Source: Microbulbifer sp. HZ11 (GTDB lineage: Bacteria > Pseudomonadota > Gammaproteobacteria > Pseudomonadales > Cellvibrionaceae). Taken from it: DNA of 64,000 bases. The translations under genes and the position numbers were made by a program. This document shows positions 1 through 8,602 of this stretch, in pieces. The stretch spans positions 868,001-932,000 of the forward strand of contig NZ_JELR01000002.1 of NCBI RefSeq assembly GCF_000708675.1, given 5' to 3'. Position 1 is the stretch's first letter; each line of letters starts with the position of its first letter. The notes beneath the pieces were generated by a model. It worked only from the letters and a program-made list of their open reading frames with translations. It ran no database searches and was not told the DNA's origin.

Positions 1-1
1 C

Positions 2-70
2 CGCTACAGCGTTACCGGCTGGTTCCGGGTGAACAACAGCCTTGGAGAGAATATTGATCCGGCCCGCTGA
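2..70 (+). CDS. C-terminal end of a 2OG-Fe(II) oxygenase (partial)
   Basis: The window opens inside a gene. Frame 2 reads RYSVTGWFRVNNSLG and a short tail to TGA at 68-70, 22 codons before the stop. The 'R-x-S-x-T-G-W-F-R' motif is typical of the C-terminal strand of SM-20/prolyl-hydroxylase-like 2OG-Fe(II) dioxygenases, where the arginine contacts 2-oxoglutarate. Only this tail is visible, so substrate and catalytic residues cannot be judged. The call rests on one short motif. Confidence 0.5.
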   Translation, partial: RYSVTGWFRVNNSLGENIDPAR

Positions 71-100
71 GCTCTGAGGCTCGATCTATTTATGTGGCGG

Positions 101-266
101 CCCTGCTGCCGGGACAACCTTCTGAGACACGCCGTGAACCCATCCCTGGGGGCTCTTCCACGAGGTCCCTCTCGCGGACAAAACGAAGTTTTGGACGCCG
201 AAGGCGCCCGCAGGGTGAGGGCCTTAGCCCGAATCAACGTCTCAGAAGGTTGTCCCGGCATCAGGG
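101..266. repeat. Large imperfect inverted repeat, 28-nt arms
   Basis: The left arm (101-128) and right arm (239-266) are reverse complements over 28 nt with one mismatch, starting ccctgctgccgggacaacct on the left. The 110-nt interior contains smaller self-complementary pieces, for example aaaacgaagtttt near 178-190. The element fills the gap between the oxygenase gene and the converging CBS gene. It has no coding frame of interest. It looks like a dispersed palindromic intergenic repeat, or a very large stem-loop acting on transcripts from both sides. Whether it recurs elsewhere in the genome cannot be seen here. Confidence 0.75.
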
Positions 267-289
267 CCTTCTCGGCAGCTTTCGTGAAA

Positions 290-856
290 TTAATGCACCG
301 CCGCCACTTCCCGCACCATAGCCGCCATATTCGCCGGGCGATCAATGGGGAAATCGAGATGCAGGCGCGCGCTCACATCTTCCGCACTGATCACACCGCG
401 CACGTGGTGGTTGTCGGTATCCACAACCAGGCAGTGACGCTGTCCACTCTGGCGCATGGCAAGCAGTACATCGCGAATTTTTGCACCGCGTAACTGGCCG
501 AGTTTCATTTGCTGCAACTGGTTCCGGCGCTGCATTAAATCGCCCACGGTCAGGTCGCCGCGCACCTGTCCTGCCGCCACCCGCTGCATGACTCTCTGAT
601 AAGAGACGTCTTCGGCGGTGAGCAGCCCGATAAAATCTCCGCGATGATCCATCACCAGTACCCAGGCGAGATGGCCGGTGCGCAGGACCTGGGCCGCGTC
701 CAGAGCAGAGACGGAAGCGGTGAGAACCGCGGGGTGGTGCTTTTTGAAATCGGTGACAAATTTCAGTGCCGGCGAGTCCAGGCTCAGTTCGTGAAACTCT
801 TCCGGGAATACCAGTTTGTCCAGGTCTTGCAGGGGAGCCAAATCCAGTTTTTTCAT
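290..856 (-). CDS. CBS-domain pair protein
   Basis: A soluble 188-residue protein made almost entirely of two CBS motifs. The first, around residues 28-90, contains 'LAWVLVMDHRGDFIGLLTAEDV'-type sequence and the second, around 105-172, contains 'HCLVVDTDNHHVRGVISAEDV'-type sequence; both carry the G-[LV]-[LI]-[TS]-x-E-D-V ending of the fold. CBS pairs bind adenine nucleotides and usually act as energy sensors, but there is no attached effector domain here, so the target is unknown. I chose the ATG at 854-856, preceded by an AAGAGAAG ribosome-binding sequence, over an in-frame ATG 17 codons upstream. The gene stands alone and converges on the inverted repeat. Confidence 0.8.
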   Translation of the reverse strand: MKKLDLAPLQDLDKLVFPEEFHELSLDSPALKFVTDFKKHHPAVLTASVSALDAAQVLRTGHLAWVLVMDHRGDFIGLLTAEDVSYQRVMQRVAAGQVRGDLTVGDLMQRRNQLQQMKLGQLRGAKIRDVLLAMRQSGQRHCLVVDTDNHHVRGVISAEDVSARLHLDFPIDRPANMAAMVREVAAVH

Positions 857-1001
857 AGTAGTACTTCTCTTTTTTCGGGCGCACGCTGCCGCTGTCGGGG
901 CGGACAATAGAATGCGCGCTCGTAGCCCGATAATGCGTGAGGTATTGAACGCAACAAAAGCGCGGCCAACACCAGTGATTTATTGGATAAAAAGAAAATT
1001 A

Positions 1002-1286
1002 CTACCGGACGGGTGGCCCGCGGATGGTGTGTGCAGCAGGAGCTGCTGACAAGATGGGGGATGCAAAAATTTTCGCAGGCGCGACGAGCGGACCCTCGGT
1101 GTCGAAGGTGGCCTGAGGCGCAACCGCAGCCGAATCTTTCTCAATCTGTGGCGGTTCACCATCCCGTTGCAACAGGACACGGACAACCTTATCGGCGGAA
1201 TCCAGCTGTACTCCCGCCGGCTCTGCGCGGCCTTCGGCGCAGAGTAGCAAGGATTGCATCAGTATCAGCAGAATTCCGAAACGCAC
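1002..1286 (-). CDS. Small exported protein of unknown function
   Basis: A 94-residue product beginning at GTG (1284-1286). The first 21 residues form a classical signal peptide: Arg, then a hydrophobic core ILLILMQSLLLC, then a small-residue cleavage site near ALA-like EGRA/EP. The mature part is about 70 residues, rich in Ala, Pro and charged residues, with no recognised domain. The ribosome-binding site is weak. It lies between the CBS protein and the CNNM protein on the same strand. An opposing + strand frame (983-1429) is also open but has no signal or domain, so I prefer this one. Real gene status is likely but not certain. Confidence 0.5.
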   Translation of the reverse strand: MRFGILLILMQSLLLCAEGRAEPAGVQLDSADKVVRVLLQRDGEPPQIEKDSAAVAPQATFDTEGPLVAPAKIFASPILSAAPAAHTIRGPPVR

Positions 1287-1376
1287 GCTACAGATCTCTA
1301 GATGGGCTTAACGTTTTTCTCAATCTCGTTATGCGCCCTGTCAGGTTGTTATTCAAGGGGAGTTGCGACGAACGGT

Positions 1377-2588
1377 TTATTTTTTTCGTTTTTTTGACAC
1401 CGCATCCGTGTCGCTATCCTTCGCGGTAGAGCCTTCGGCTTGTGACACCTGCTGCTTCAGTTGGTTAACCTCGGACTTCACCTGCTGCTCGAGTTTTTCC
1501 TGTGGCCAATCGTCTTCCTGCACTTCCTGAGCAGCCTCATCCACGCGCAGGCCATGGCGCTTGGCGCGGATCCGCCACAGGCGTTTGGCTACCTGCTGGC
1601 GATCCGGGGTTTTATCCGCTTCATCGACGATTTCTTCACCCAGTAGGGTTTCGAGAATATCCTCCAGCGCCACCAACCCCTCCAGACTGCCGTACTCATC
1701 GACAACGGCACTGATCTGCACGCGACGGGACAGCATCTTTTGAAAAACCTGATAAATGGGCGCGGTCTCCGGCAGCATCAATAGATCGCGACGCAGGTTA
1801 CGCAGGGTGTCTTCAAGATCACCCCGTGCGTAGGCCTGTAGTAAATCCTGCTTGAGCACAAAGCCCACCACCAGGTCGGGATCGTCCTGCTCGTATACCG
1901 GAATACGGGAAAAGCGACTCTTCTCCACTTGCTCATAGGCTTCGGCGACGGTCATGTCCTGAGACAGGGAGAACACCACGGTGCGTGGCGTCATCACCTC
2001 ACGAACCGTGTGATCGCGCAGGGTGAAGAACAGGTTGTGCAGAATACTGGACTCGCGACTCTCCAGCTGGCCCTCCGCCTCGCCAATTTCCGCCATCACC
2101 GCAAACTCCTCGCGGCTGAAACCTGTCAGCGTGGTGCCGTGTGCGAGACCGCGGGTGAGCCATTCCGACAACCATACGAAGGGCTTTAGTACCATCACTA
2201 GGTAACGCAGGGTAAACGCGGTGATCGGTGCCAGCTGACGCCAGTAGACCGCGCCCAGGGTCTTGGGAATGATCTCGGAAAATACCAGAATCAGCAGGGT
2301 GAGAATCGCAGACGCGATCCCGAGATACTGATTGCCGAACACCGCAGCCGCCTGCGCCCCGGCACCAGCGGCACCGACTGTATGAGCGACGGTATTAAGT
2401 GTCAGAATGGCAGCCAGCGGGGCGTTGATGTCTGCTTTCAGCTCACTCAACAGTTTCCCGGAGGCATGCCCTTCCCGCTCCAGCAGCTGAATATAAGGGC
2501 GGGTGACACTCAGGATGACCGACTCTGCGATGGAACACAGAAAAGAAAATCCCAGAGCGACGAGGACGTAGATAATCAGTAATAGCAT
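1377..2588 (-). CDS. CNNM/DUF21-CBS membrane transporter, CorB/TlyC-like, lacking the CorC_HlyC domain
   Basis: A 403-residue inner-membrane protein. Residues 1-170 are a DUF21 (CNNM) transmembrane domain with four hydrophobic segments and the conserved 'SEIIPKTLG' box. Residues about 190-320 are a CBS pair containing 'REVMTPRTVVF' and 'VVDEYGSLEGLVALEDILE'. Family members are implicated in divalent cation (Mg2+/Co2+) export. The usual C-terminal CorC_HlyC domain is absent; instead residues 345-403 are a Glu/Gln/Lys-rich, probably coiled or disordered tail. The start lies 6 nt after the rhomboid stop codon, so the two genes are probably cotranscribed. Function in cation transport is inferred from family. 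Confidence 0.88.
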   Translation of the reverse strand: MLLLIIYVLVALGFSFLCSIAESVILSVTRPYIQLLEREGHASGKLLSELKADINAPLAAILTLNTVAHTVGAAGAGAQAAAVFGNQYLGIASAILTLLILVFSEIIPKTLGAVYWRQLAPITAFTLRYLVMVLKPFVWLSEWLTRGLAHGTTLTGFSREEFAVMAEIGEAEGQLESRESSILHNLFFTLRDHTVREVMTPRTVVFSLSQDMTVAEAYEQVEKSRFSRIPVYEQDDPDLVVGFVLKQDLLQAYARGDLEDTLRNLRRDLLMLPETAPIYQVFQKMLSRRVQISAVVDEYGSLEGLVALEDILETLLGEEIVDEADKTPDRQQVAKRLWRIRAKRHGLRVDEAAQEVQEDDWPQEKLEQQVKSEVNQLKQQVSQAEGSTAKDSDTDAVSKKRKK

Positions 2589-2594
2589 TGTCTG

Positions 2595-3656
2595 TCAGAA
2601 AGGTTGCCGGCGATGGTGAGTCGCATCATCGTTTTTTTTTGACGGCGGCGCAAAGTATCGGCTACCACCGGCCAGACAGAACACCAGTCCCAGTGCAAGC
2701 CCCGCTACAAAACCACCCACATGGGCGGCGTTGGCAATACCCCCGGGAATGAAATAATCCACCACGCCAAGCATGCACACCAGCAGCCACACCACCGATA
2801 ACCAGAGCAGTGCGCCGGGCACATCACGCCACTGGGGCTGGAAGCGCTGAACCACCAATGCACAGCCGATCAGTGCATATACCACACCAGACATACCACC
2901 AAACAGGCTCTGTGGAGAGGAATAATACTGTGCGAGGTTGGCCGCGGGGGCACTGACCAGCGCCAGTAAAGCAAACCACAGGGACCCGGCTCGCGCTTCC
3001 AGTGAGCGGCCGACAATCCAGATTCCCAGACTGTTGAACAGTGCATGGGGAATTGAAAAATGCACCATCGCGGGGGACCAGAGCCGCCAGTACTCACCCT
3101 GCGCCAGATGCAATCCCAGGGTGCTGCCGGGCAATTCCAGATCGCCACTCGGCTGCGGAAAAATAAGTAACGGTTCCCCCCAGCCCTGGCGCAGCATAAA
3201 CCAGCCGATAAAACACAGCGCAATCAATAGCAGCGACACCGGGGTCTGCTGCAGTGGCCACTGGGGAATCACACTCACAGGGGGTCGCTGCACCGGATCT
3301 GTCGCGCCGGTGCGCTCTTCAGTGCCAGGTGCAGTATCTACTTCAGCCGCCTGCCGCCCCCCGTCATCAACCGTTTCGGTACCCGCCTGTGAATCCACCG
3401 CCGCCCCCGCCTGCGGGTACTCCGCGCCAGGGTCATGTACGTGCACAGTCACCTCTGCCAGATCAACTCCGCCTTCCTGCCAGCGTGTCAGCAACTGGCG
3501 CATGGGATCCACCAGCTGCGGTGCGAGGCTCGCTACCACCTGGGTGTTATTTTCCTCGGTGATACGCAGGGGTAATTGATGGCGGCGAATAAATTCCGCC
3601 AATGGCGACAGATCTTTGCCCAGCGGGAAATCGCAGACAGTTATCCAGTTACTCAA
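2595..3656 (-). CDS. glpG: GlpG-type rhomboid intramembrane serine protease
   Basis: A 353-residue rhomboid protease. Residues 1-75 resemble the small cytoplasmic N-terminal domain of GlpG, followed by an acidic/Pro linker (about 76-130) and then six or so membrane helices. The catalytic dyad is visible: Ser256 in 'FGGMSGVVY' (GxSG) and His312 in 'NAAHVGGFVAG'. The oxyanion-hole HxxxN motif is His204-Asn208 ('HALFN'). Rhomboids cleave transmembrane segments of membrane proteins; the substrate here is unknown. The long acidic linker is longer than in E. coli GlpG. It is the first gene of a two-gene unit with the CNNM transporter. Confidence 0.9.
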   Translation of the reverse strand: MSNWITVCDFPLGKDLSPLAEFIRRHQLPLRITEENNTQVVASLAPQLVDPMRQLLTRWQEGGVDLAEVTVHVHDPGAEYPQAGAAVDSQAGTETVDDGGRQAAEVDTAPGTEERTGATDPVQRPPVSVIPQWPLQQTPVSLLLIALCFIGWFMLRQGWGEPLLIFPQPSGDLELPGSTLGLHLAQGEYWRLWSPAMVHFSIPHALFNSLGIWIVGRSLEARAGSLWFALLALVSAPAANLAQYYSSPQSLFGGMSGVVYALIGCALVVQRFQPQWRDVPGALLWLSVVWLLVCMLGVVDYFIPGGIANAAHVGGFVAGLALGLVFCLAGGSRYFAPPSKKNDDATHHRRQPF

Positions 3657-3708
3657 ACGGCGCCCCTACTCGGTGAATACACATGAAAATCAGTGGCAGA
3701 CTCTAACA

Positions 3709-3735
3709 AAAAACGCGGCTGGTGCGCCGCGTTTT
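3709..3735 (-). terminator. Rho-independent terminator of the ubiquinone operon
   Basis: Ten-base-pair stem aaaacgcggc/gccgcgtttt with a 6-nt loop, followed on the minus strand by a run of T (the A-run at 3706-3713). It lies 25 nt downstream of the ubiI stop codon and ahead of glpG, separating the two transcription units. Confidence 0.85.
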
Positions 3736-3759
3736 CGAGATTCATCATCCGTGATCCAT

Positions 3760-4995
3760 TCACACAGACATGGCCCGCATGATGATGCGTTTTTTCAACA
3801 TTGGACTCGCATCCACCATACTCAGCCCCGTATTGCGCAGCCAGCGCCAGTGCAGATCACCCGCGCCAAACAGCGACTTGAAGGTGCTCATTGCCTTCAG
3901 GGTGGACGCATTTTCACCGCGACGGCGGCGCTGGTAACGGGACAGTACTGACGCGTGTGCCGGAGAAATATTGCGCTCGAGCGCCCGTCCAACCTCCTCC
4001 GCCAGTACCCGGGCGTCCATCATGCCCAGGTTGACCCCCTGGCCTGCGAGGGGGTGGATGCTGTGAGCCGCATCCCCCACCAGTACCGCACCGGGGCCGT
4101 AATAGGATTCCGCGTGACGGGCACGCAGGGCAAAGGAAAAACGTTCGCCCACCGATTCAATACCGCCGAGACGGCTTTCAAACGCCTTTTCCAGGTTCAG
4201 CGCGAATGCCTTGTCATCCAGCATCACCAATTCACGGGCAAGGCTGTCATCGGCGGACCACACCACCGCACAGTGACGATCATCACCCAGCCCAGACAGC
4301 GGCAGAAACGCCAGCGGTCCGCTATCCAGGAAACGCTGCCAGGCGGTATTCTGATGCGATTTTTCACACCGCGCCACGCATACCAGTGCGGTCTGCTGGT
4401 ACTCGACATCCCGCGTGCGAATGCGCAGCAGATCCCGCACCCGCGAGCGCACGCCATCGGCACCCACCAGCAATCGGGTGGTAAGCACTGGAGCCTGTTC
4501 CTCCAGCCCTTCTACCTGCTCACGGTTCGGATCCCGTGACTGCAAATGCCAGAGACCGCAGTCGCGCCACCAGCTTTCCAGCTTGAATCCGGTGACCATG
4601 TCCACATTGGGAAGCGCATCAATGCGCTGACGCAGCGCCTGGAGAATCACGTTGTTCTCCACAATGTGCCCCAGGTTGGGTAACTTCACATCGCGGCAAT
4701 CAAAGTACACCGAGCCGGTGCCCTCGGCGTCCCACACCCGCATCTGCGTATAGGGGCACTCGCGCTTGCCGGCAATCAGCGACCAGGCGCCCGTCTCCTC
4801 CAGCAGGTCGCGCGAAGCCTCGGTGAGGGCCACAACCCGGGCGTCGTAGGTATCGGGCCGCACCGGTGGTTCCACCGACGATGCTTCCAACAGCGAAATC
4901 CGCAACTGTGGATAACGCACCGCCATCAAAGCGGCCTGCGCCATACCCACCATGCCACCACCGACGATGGTTACGTCCATTCGCTGTCTGTTCAT
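3760..4995 (-). CDS. ubiI: FAD-dependent ubiquinone-biosynthesis hydroxylase, UbiI/VisC type
   Basis: A 411-residue UbiH/COQ6-family flavoprotein monooxygenase. The N-terminal Rossmann motif is 'TIVGGGMVGMAQAA', the second FAD motif is 'GADGVRSRVRDLL', and the third is 'VLVGDAAHSIHPLAGQGVN'. The segment 'GTGSVYFDCRD...GHIVEN' resembles UbiI, the aerobic C5-hydroxylase of the ring. Start chosen at ATG 4993-4995 with GGAG about 11 nt upstream; an upstream in-frame ATG would add 18 residues without homology. It is the last gene of ygfB-pepP-ubiH-ubiI, 96 nt after ubiH, and is followed by a terminator. UbiI rather than UbiF is favoured by operon position. Confidence 0.88.
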   Translation of the reverse strand: MNRQRMDVTIVGGGMVGMAQAALMAVRYPQLRISLLEASSVEPPVRPDTYDARVVALTEASRDLLEETGAWSLIAGKRECPYTQMRVWDAEGTGSVYFDCRDVKLPNLGHIVENNVILQALRQRIDALPNVDMVTGFKLESWWRDCGLWHLQSRDPNREQVEGLEEQAPVLTTRLLVGADGVRSRVRDLLRIRTRDVEYQQTALVCVARCEKSHQNTAWQRFLDSGPLAFLPLSGLGDDRHCAVVWSADDSLARELVMLDDKAFALNLEKAFESRLGGIESVGERFSFALRARHAESYYGPGAVLVGDAAHSIHPLAGQGVNLGMMDARVLAEEVGRALERNISPAHASVLSRYQRRRRGENASTLKAMSTFKSLFGAGDLHWRWLRNTGLSMVDASPMLKKRIIMRAMSV

Positions 4996-5091
4996 AGGCA
5001 GAAAATCTCCGGAATGAAGAGTTGTGAAGGTATCGAGTGACCGCTGCATCGGTCGTACCTAGAATCCGAACCTTTATAGTGTGCGGCGCGC

Positions 5092-6345
5092 CTAAGCAGT
5101 AATTCCTGCCGCCTGGCGGGCAAATGCCGTCCGCGTGGCCGGCGTCAGCGCCAGCCCCAGCAGCCCCAATTGACGCAACCCACTGGTCAACAGGTTGCGG
5201 GAGGCAAACAGCGGCGGAATCTTGTCACTGAAGCCAATAGTGAGCTGCTGGTCATGTTGACGTTCGCGCCAATAGGCCTCCAGTAAGTCTAGCTCGCCGG
5301 GACCGGTACGGACGAAATCCGGTCCTTTCTCCGCCACTGTCCGACCAATGGTACGGGCCAGACCATCGCAGTCCCGCAGTGTCAGATTAAAACCCTGCCC
5401 GGCGACGGGATGCAGGAAATGGGCGCTGTTGCCAACCAGCACTACACCGCGGCGCACCTGTTCCCGGGCCAGTGACAGGGTGAGCGGATAGCTATGGACT
5501 TTACCGGCGCGAATAATTCGACCGGCGCGCCAGCCAAAGGTCTGCTGCAGGTGCCGGATAAAATCTCTCTCCGGCAAATCTGCCAGGGATGGTTGCGCGC
5601 TTTCCTCACAGGTCCACACCAGTGCAGCACGATGCACCCCGTGCCGTTTGGGCAGCGGCAGCAGCGCCATCGGCCCAGTATCGGTAAAGCGCTCGAAAGC
5701 GATGCCGCGATGATCCCGTTGCAGGCCCACGGTCGTTACCAGCGCCTGCTGCTGATAATCCACCTTTGACGTCAAGATGCCGAGCCGGTTGCACAATGCA
5801 GAGCCGGCACCATCGGCAATCACCAGCAGGCGGGTTTGCAGGGACGATATGTTATCGGCGCGCTGAATATGCAATTTTGCGCCCGATGACAGCATCTCCA
5901 CATCCGTTACCTGCGCGTTATCCAGTAGCTGCACCGAAGTCTTTTCCAGTGCCCGATACAGCAGGGGTCCAAGGGCCGCATTCTCGATCACGGCCCCGAG
6001 CATTCCGTCGAAGCTCGCGGCTTTTTCCCGACGCGCATCGAGACTGGCACCAAGGCTGTGCCCACGATCCGACACCTGTACCTGGCGGATCGGCTCGGCA
6101 AATTCCTGCAGTGCCGGCCACAGCCCCAGTTGCGAAAAAATACTCAGGCTGCCCGCTGCAATGGCGGTGGCACGGGTATCAAAACTCGGCAGAGTGAGCG
6201 GTGTTTCCACCGCGGAAACGGACTGACGCTCCAGCAGGGCAACGTTCAGCTGGGGACAATGATGGGCCAGCAGCAATGCGAGACTGGCGCCGGCCATGCC
6301 GCCGCCAACAATCGCGATATCCGTATCCTGAATGGATTCCGTCAC
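5092..6345 (-). CDS. ubiH: 2-octaprenyl-6-methoxyphenol hydroxylase UbiH
   Basis: A 417-residue FAD monooxygenase, paralogous to the downstream ubiI product. It has 'DIAIVGGGMAGASLALLL' at the N terminus, 'VIADGAGSALCNRLGI' as the middle motif and 'VLVGNSAHFLHPVAGQGFN' as the third motif, where Asn replaces the usual Asp of GD, a change also seen in UbiH proteins. It carries out an O2-dependent ring hydroxylation of ubiquinone synthesis in the membrane-associated Ubi complex. The start is GTG 6343-6345, which overlaps the pepP stop (GTGA) and has a strong AGGAGGC ribosome-binding site inside pepP; this indicates translational coupling. Confidence 0.9.
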   Translation of the reverse strand: MTESIQDTDIAIVGGGMAGASLALLLAHHCPQLNVALLERQSVSAVETPLTLPSFDTRATAIAAGSLSIFSQLGLWPALQEFAEPIRQVQVSDRGHSLGASLDARREKAASFDGMLGAVIENAALGPLLYRALEKTSVQLLDNAQVTDVEMLSSGAKLHIQRADNISSLQTRLLVIADGAGSALCNRLGILTSKVDYQQQALVTTVGLQRDHRGIAFERFTDTGPMALLPLPKRHGVHRAALVWTCEESAQPSLADLPERDFIRHLQQTFGWRAGRIIRAGKVHSYPLTLSLAREQVRRGVVLVGNSAHFLHPVAGQGFNLTLRDCDGLARTIGRTVAEKGPDFVRTGPGELDLLEAYWRERQHDQQLTIGFSDKIPPLFASRNLLTSGLRQLGLLGLALTPATRTAFARQAAGITA

Positions 6346-7676
6346 AGCAGAGCCTCCTGTACAAGATCTCCGGCGCTCATGAGATGTTCGATATCGGCAA
6401 TGGTTTTCGGCGCTGCCGCAGACAATACCCTGTTGCCATCTTTGGTCAGGGCCACGTCGTCCTCGATTCGAATACCGATACCGCGGAATTTTTCCGGCAC
6501 CGAGGGCGCATCTGCAGCAATATAGATTCCCGGCTCCACTGTCATGGTCATACCCGCTTCCAGCTGGCGCCACTGTCCATGCACTTTATAGTCGCCAACA
6601 TCGTGTACATCCATCCCCAGCCAGTGGCCGACCCGATGCATATAGAATTGCCGATAGGCGCCCGATTCGATCAGGCCGGAAACCTCCCCCTGGAGCAGAC
6701 CAAGATCTTTCAGCCCCTGCACAATAATCTCCACGCTGGCGAGGTGAGGCTGATCCCAGTCATTGCCCGGCAGACACTGGGCGATTGCCGCCAGCTGACT
6801 GGCGAGCACAATTTCATACACCGCTTTTTGCGCACCACTGAAGCGACCATTGACGGGAATCGTACGGGTAATATCGGCGGCATAGCCGCGGAACTCACAG
6901 CCCGCATCAATCAGCACCAGATCACCGCTTTTCAGTTGCGCATTATTGGCGATGTAGTGCATCACCAGTGCGTTGCCCCCACTGCCGACGATACTCGGAT
7001 AGGCGGGCTGTCGCGCGCCGGCACTGGTAAAGGTATGCAGTAACTCCGCTTCCAGCTCATACTCAAACATGCCCGGGCGACATACCTGCATCGCACGGCA
7101 ATGCCCCTGCGCGCTGATTTCCGCAGCCCGCGCCATCAGGCGGACCTCCGCCGCACTCTTGTACAGACGTAAATCGTGTAACAGCGGATCGAGCGTCCGC
7201 ATCTGCGGTGCTCCACTGCTCCCAGGGGCGCACTCAATGGTCTGTAGATACGACTGCAGGCGCCGATCCAGCTGTGGAAAACGCCCCATGGTGAAACAGA
7301 TGAAATCTTTCCCTTCCAGCAGGCCCGGGAGGATATCGTCGAGGTCACCAATGGGGAATGCATCGCTCAGGCCGCAATGTGCCGCAGCCCGCTCCGGCCC
7401 CAGCCGCGGGCCATCCCACATTTCTTTTTCCTCATCGCGCTCACGGCAAAACAGCAGTGTTTCTCCCTGCTCGCGTCCCGGGGCCAGCACCAGCAGAGAC
7501 TCCGGTTCGTCGAAACCGCTCAGGTAGAGAAAGTCGCTGTCCTGGCGAAATGGAAAATAGGTATCCCGGGAACGCAGCTGTTCGCGGGCAGACGGCACAA
7601 TGGCCACACTGTTTTCCGGCATGGCATCCAGCAGGCGCTGGCGGCGACGCGCGTATTCGGCTTTAGAAATATTCAT
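6342..7676 (-). CDS. pepP: Xaa-Pro aminopeptidase (aminopeptidase P)
   Basis: A 444-residue M24 metallopeptidase that removes N-terminal residues preceding proline. The N-terminal AMP_N domain spans about 1-140 ('RDTYFPFRQDSDFLYLSGF'). The pita-bread catalytic domain shows all five dinuclear metal ligands: two Asp in 'LIDAGCEFRGYAADITRT', His in 'HRVGHWLGMDVHD', Glu in 'MTVEPGIYI' and Glu in 'IRIEDDVALT'. It lies 32 nt after ygfB and overlaps ubiH by four bases, the standard gammaproteobacterial arrangement. The protein is cytoplasmic (no signal peptide). Length matches E. coli PepP (about 440). Confidence 0.96.
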   Translation of the reverse strand: MNISKAEYARRRQRLLDAMPENSVAIVPSAREQLRSRDTYFPFRQDSDFLYLSGFDEPESLLVLAPGREQGETLLFCRERDEEKEMWDGPRLGPERAAAHCGLSDAFPIGDLDDILPGLLEGKDFICFTMGRFPQLDRRLQSYLQTIECAPGSSGAPQMRTLDPLLHDLRLYKSAAEVRLMARAAEISAQGHCRAMQVCRPGMFEYELEAELLHTFTSAGARQPAYPSIVGSGGNALVMHYIANNAQLKSGDLVLIDAGCEFRGYAADITRTIPVNGRFSGAQKAVYEIVLASQLAAIAQCLPGNDWDQPHLASVEIIVQGLKDLGLLQGEVSGLIESGAYRQFYMHRVGHWLGMDVHDVGDYKVHGQWRQLEAGMTMTVEPGIYIAADAPSVPEKFRGIGIRIEDDVALTKDGNRVLSAAAPKTIADIEHLMSAGDLVQEALL

Positions 7677-7708
7677 TGGTGAGCAGTAGCGCCAGGGTCA
7701 GAAATACA

Positions 7709-8296
7709 TCAGTGCAGTGTGGGCCCGGAGGAAGAATCGCCGCCCGCAGCAGGAGCGCCGTTGCACTCCACAAATATATTCAGTGCCCCCATACGCACAT
7801 ACTCCTGCACCTCAAACAACTGGCGCTCCTGCTCAACATCATTCTCCATTCCCTCTGCATCCAGCTGGGCAATTTCCGCCATATCTTTCAGCGCTTCACT
7901 GCTCGTGGGCAGTAGTTCACCCGCGTACTTGCCGACACCGAAACCGTGCAGGAAACCTTCGCACCAGAGACACAGAGTCTGGCCGCGTTCGGCCAGCTCA
8001 TCGCTGTCACTGAGCAGGGGCTGAAAAGAAAACTCTTTATCGGTGAAGTCCGCCAGGCTTTTTTCTACCAGTGTCTGCACGTTACTGTTCAGATCAGCGG
8101 GCACCCCGTCGAGATCGAGAAATTCCGCTGCCTCTTTCTGCCAACGGGACTTATCCGGGCGCGCGCCCGCCGCCAGTACACCGCAAATAAATCCGTGCAA
8201 TTCACTGGGACCGATTCTGCCGCCGGCGGCGACGATCTGGTTTGCCAGATCATCAAACGAGATCTTAGTTACGGACTTTGCGGATCCAGCGGACAT
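7709..8296 (-). CDS. ygfB: UPF0149 family protein YgfB
   Basis: A 195-residue acidic cytoplasmic protein of the UPF0149 family, recognised by 'GPSELHGFICGVLAAG', 'LCLWCEGFLHGFG' and the C-terminal 'EYVRMGALNIFVE'. In Pseudomonas aeruginosa YgfB modulates an ampC-linked regulatory circuit; what it does here is unknown. The start at ATG 8294-8296 is supported by GGAG spaced seven nt upstream, and removes a 50-residue upstream extension that lacks homology. It is the first gene of the ygfB-pepP-ubiH-ubiI operon and is divergent from the TIGR02449-zapA unit. Confidence 0.92.
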   Translation of the reverse strand: MSAGSAKSVTKISFDDLANQIVAAGGRIGPSELHGFICGVLAAGARPDKSRWQKEAAEFLDLDGVPADLNSNVQTLVEKSLADFTDKEFSFQPLLSDSDELAERGQTLCLWCEGFLHGFGVGKYAGELLPTSSEALKDMAEIAQLDAEGMENDVEQERQLFEVQEYVRMGALNIFVECNGAPAAGGDSSSGPTLH

Positions 8297-8491
8297 AAAT
8301 ACTCCAAATGCATAGACGATACGGCAGACGATATGCCGAAAATTTGAACGGCCGCCAAGAATTCGCGCTAGTCTCACGGGATAATCCGACAAGAGCAACC
8401 GAATGTGTGAATATTTCACCAAACTGGTGGAATATTGGCTAGGCAACGGCCAGCGCGAACTTGAGTACGCACAAACCGTAATAGTAGGTAA

Positions 8492-8520
8492 TTGACCCTA
8501 AATTTCACCGGCAATATAGT
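8492..8520 (+). promoter_or_regulatory. Sigma-70 promoter for the TIGR02449-zapA unit
   Basis: TTGACC at 8492-8497 and TATAGT at 8515-8520 are separated by 17 nt, a near-consensus sigma-70 promoter. A start around 8527 would leave a leader of about 75 nt before the ATG at 8603. It sits in the 306-bp divergent gap between ygfB and the TIGR02449 gene; no equally good minus-strand promoter was spotted there. Confidence 0.7.
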
Positions 8521-8602
8521 AGCGGAATCCCCCGGCTAGGGAACCTCTGTCAGGTTTCTGTCAGGTTAACGGAGCGGGCGGTGCACCGAATACGCAGGAA
8601 TT

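Noticed and set aside
983-1429. 148-codon + strand frame overlapping the small exported protein and the CNNM gene end
   Set aside because: No ribosome-binding site, signal or domain; the minus-strand frame has a signal peptide.
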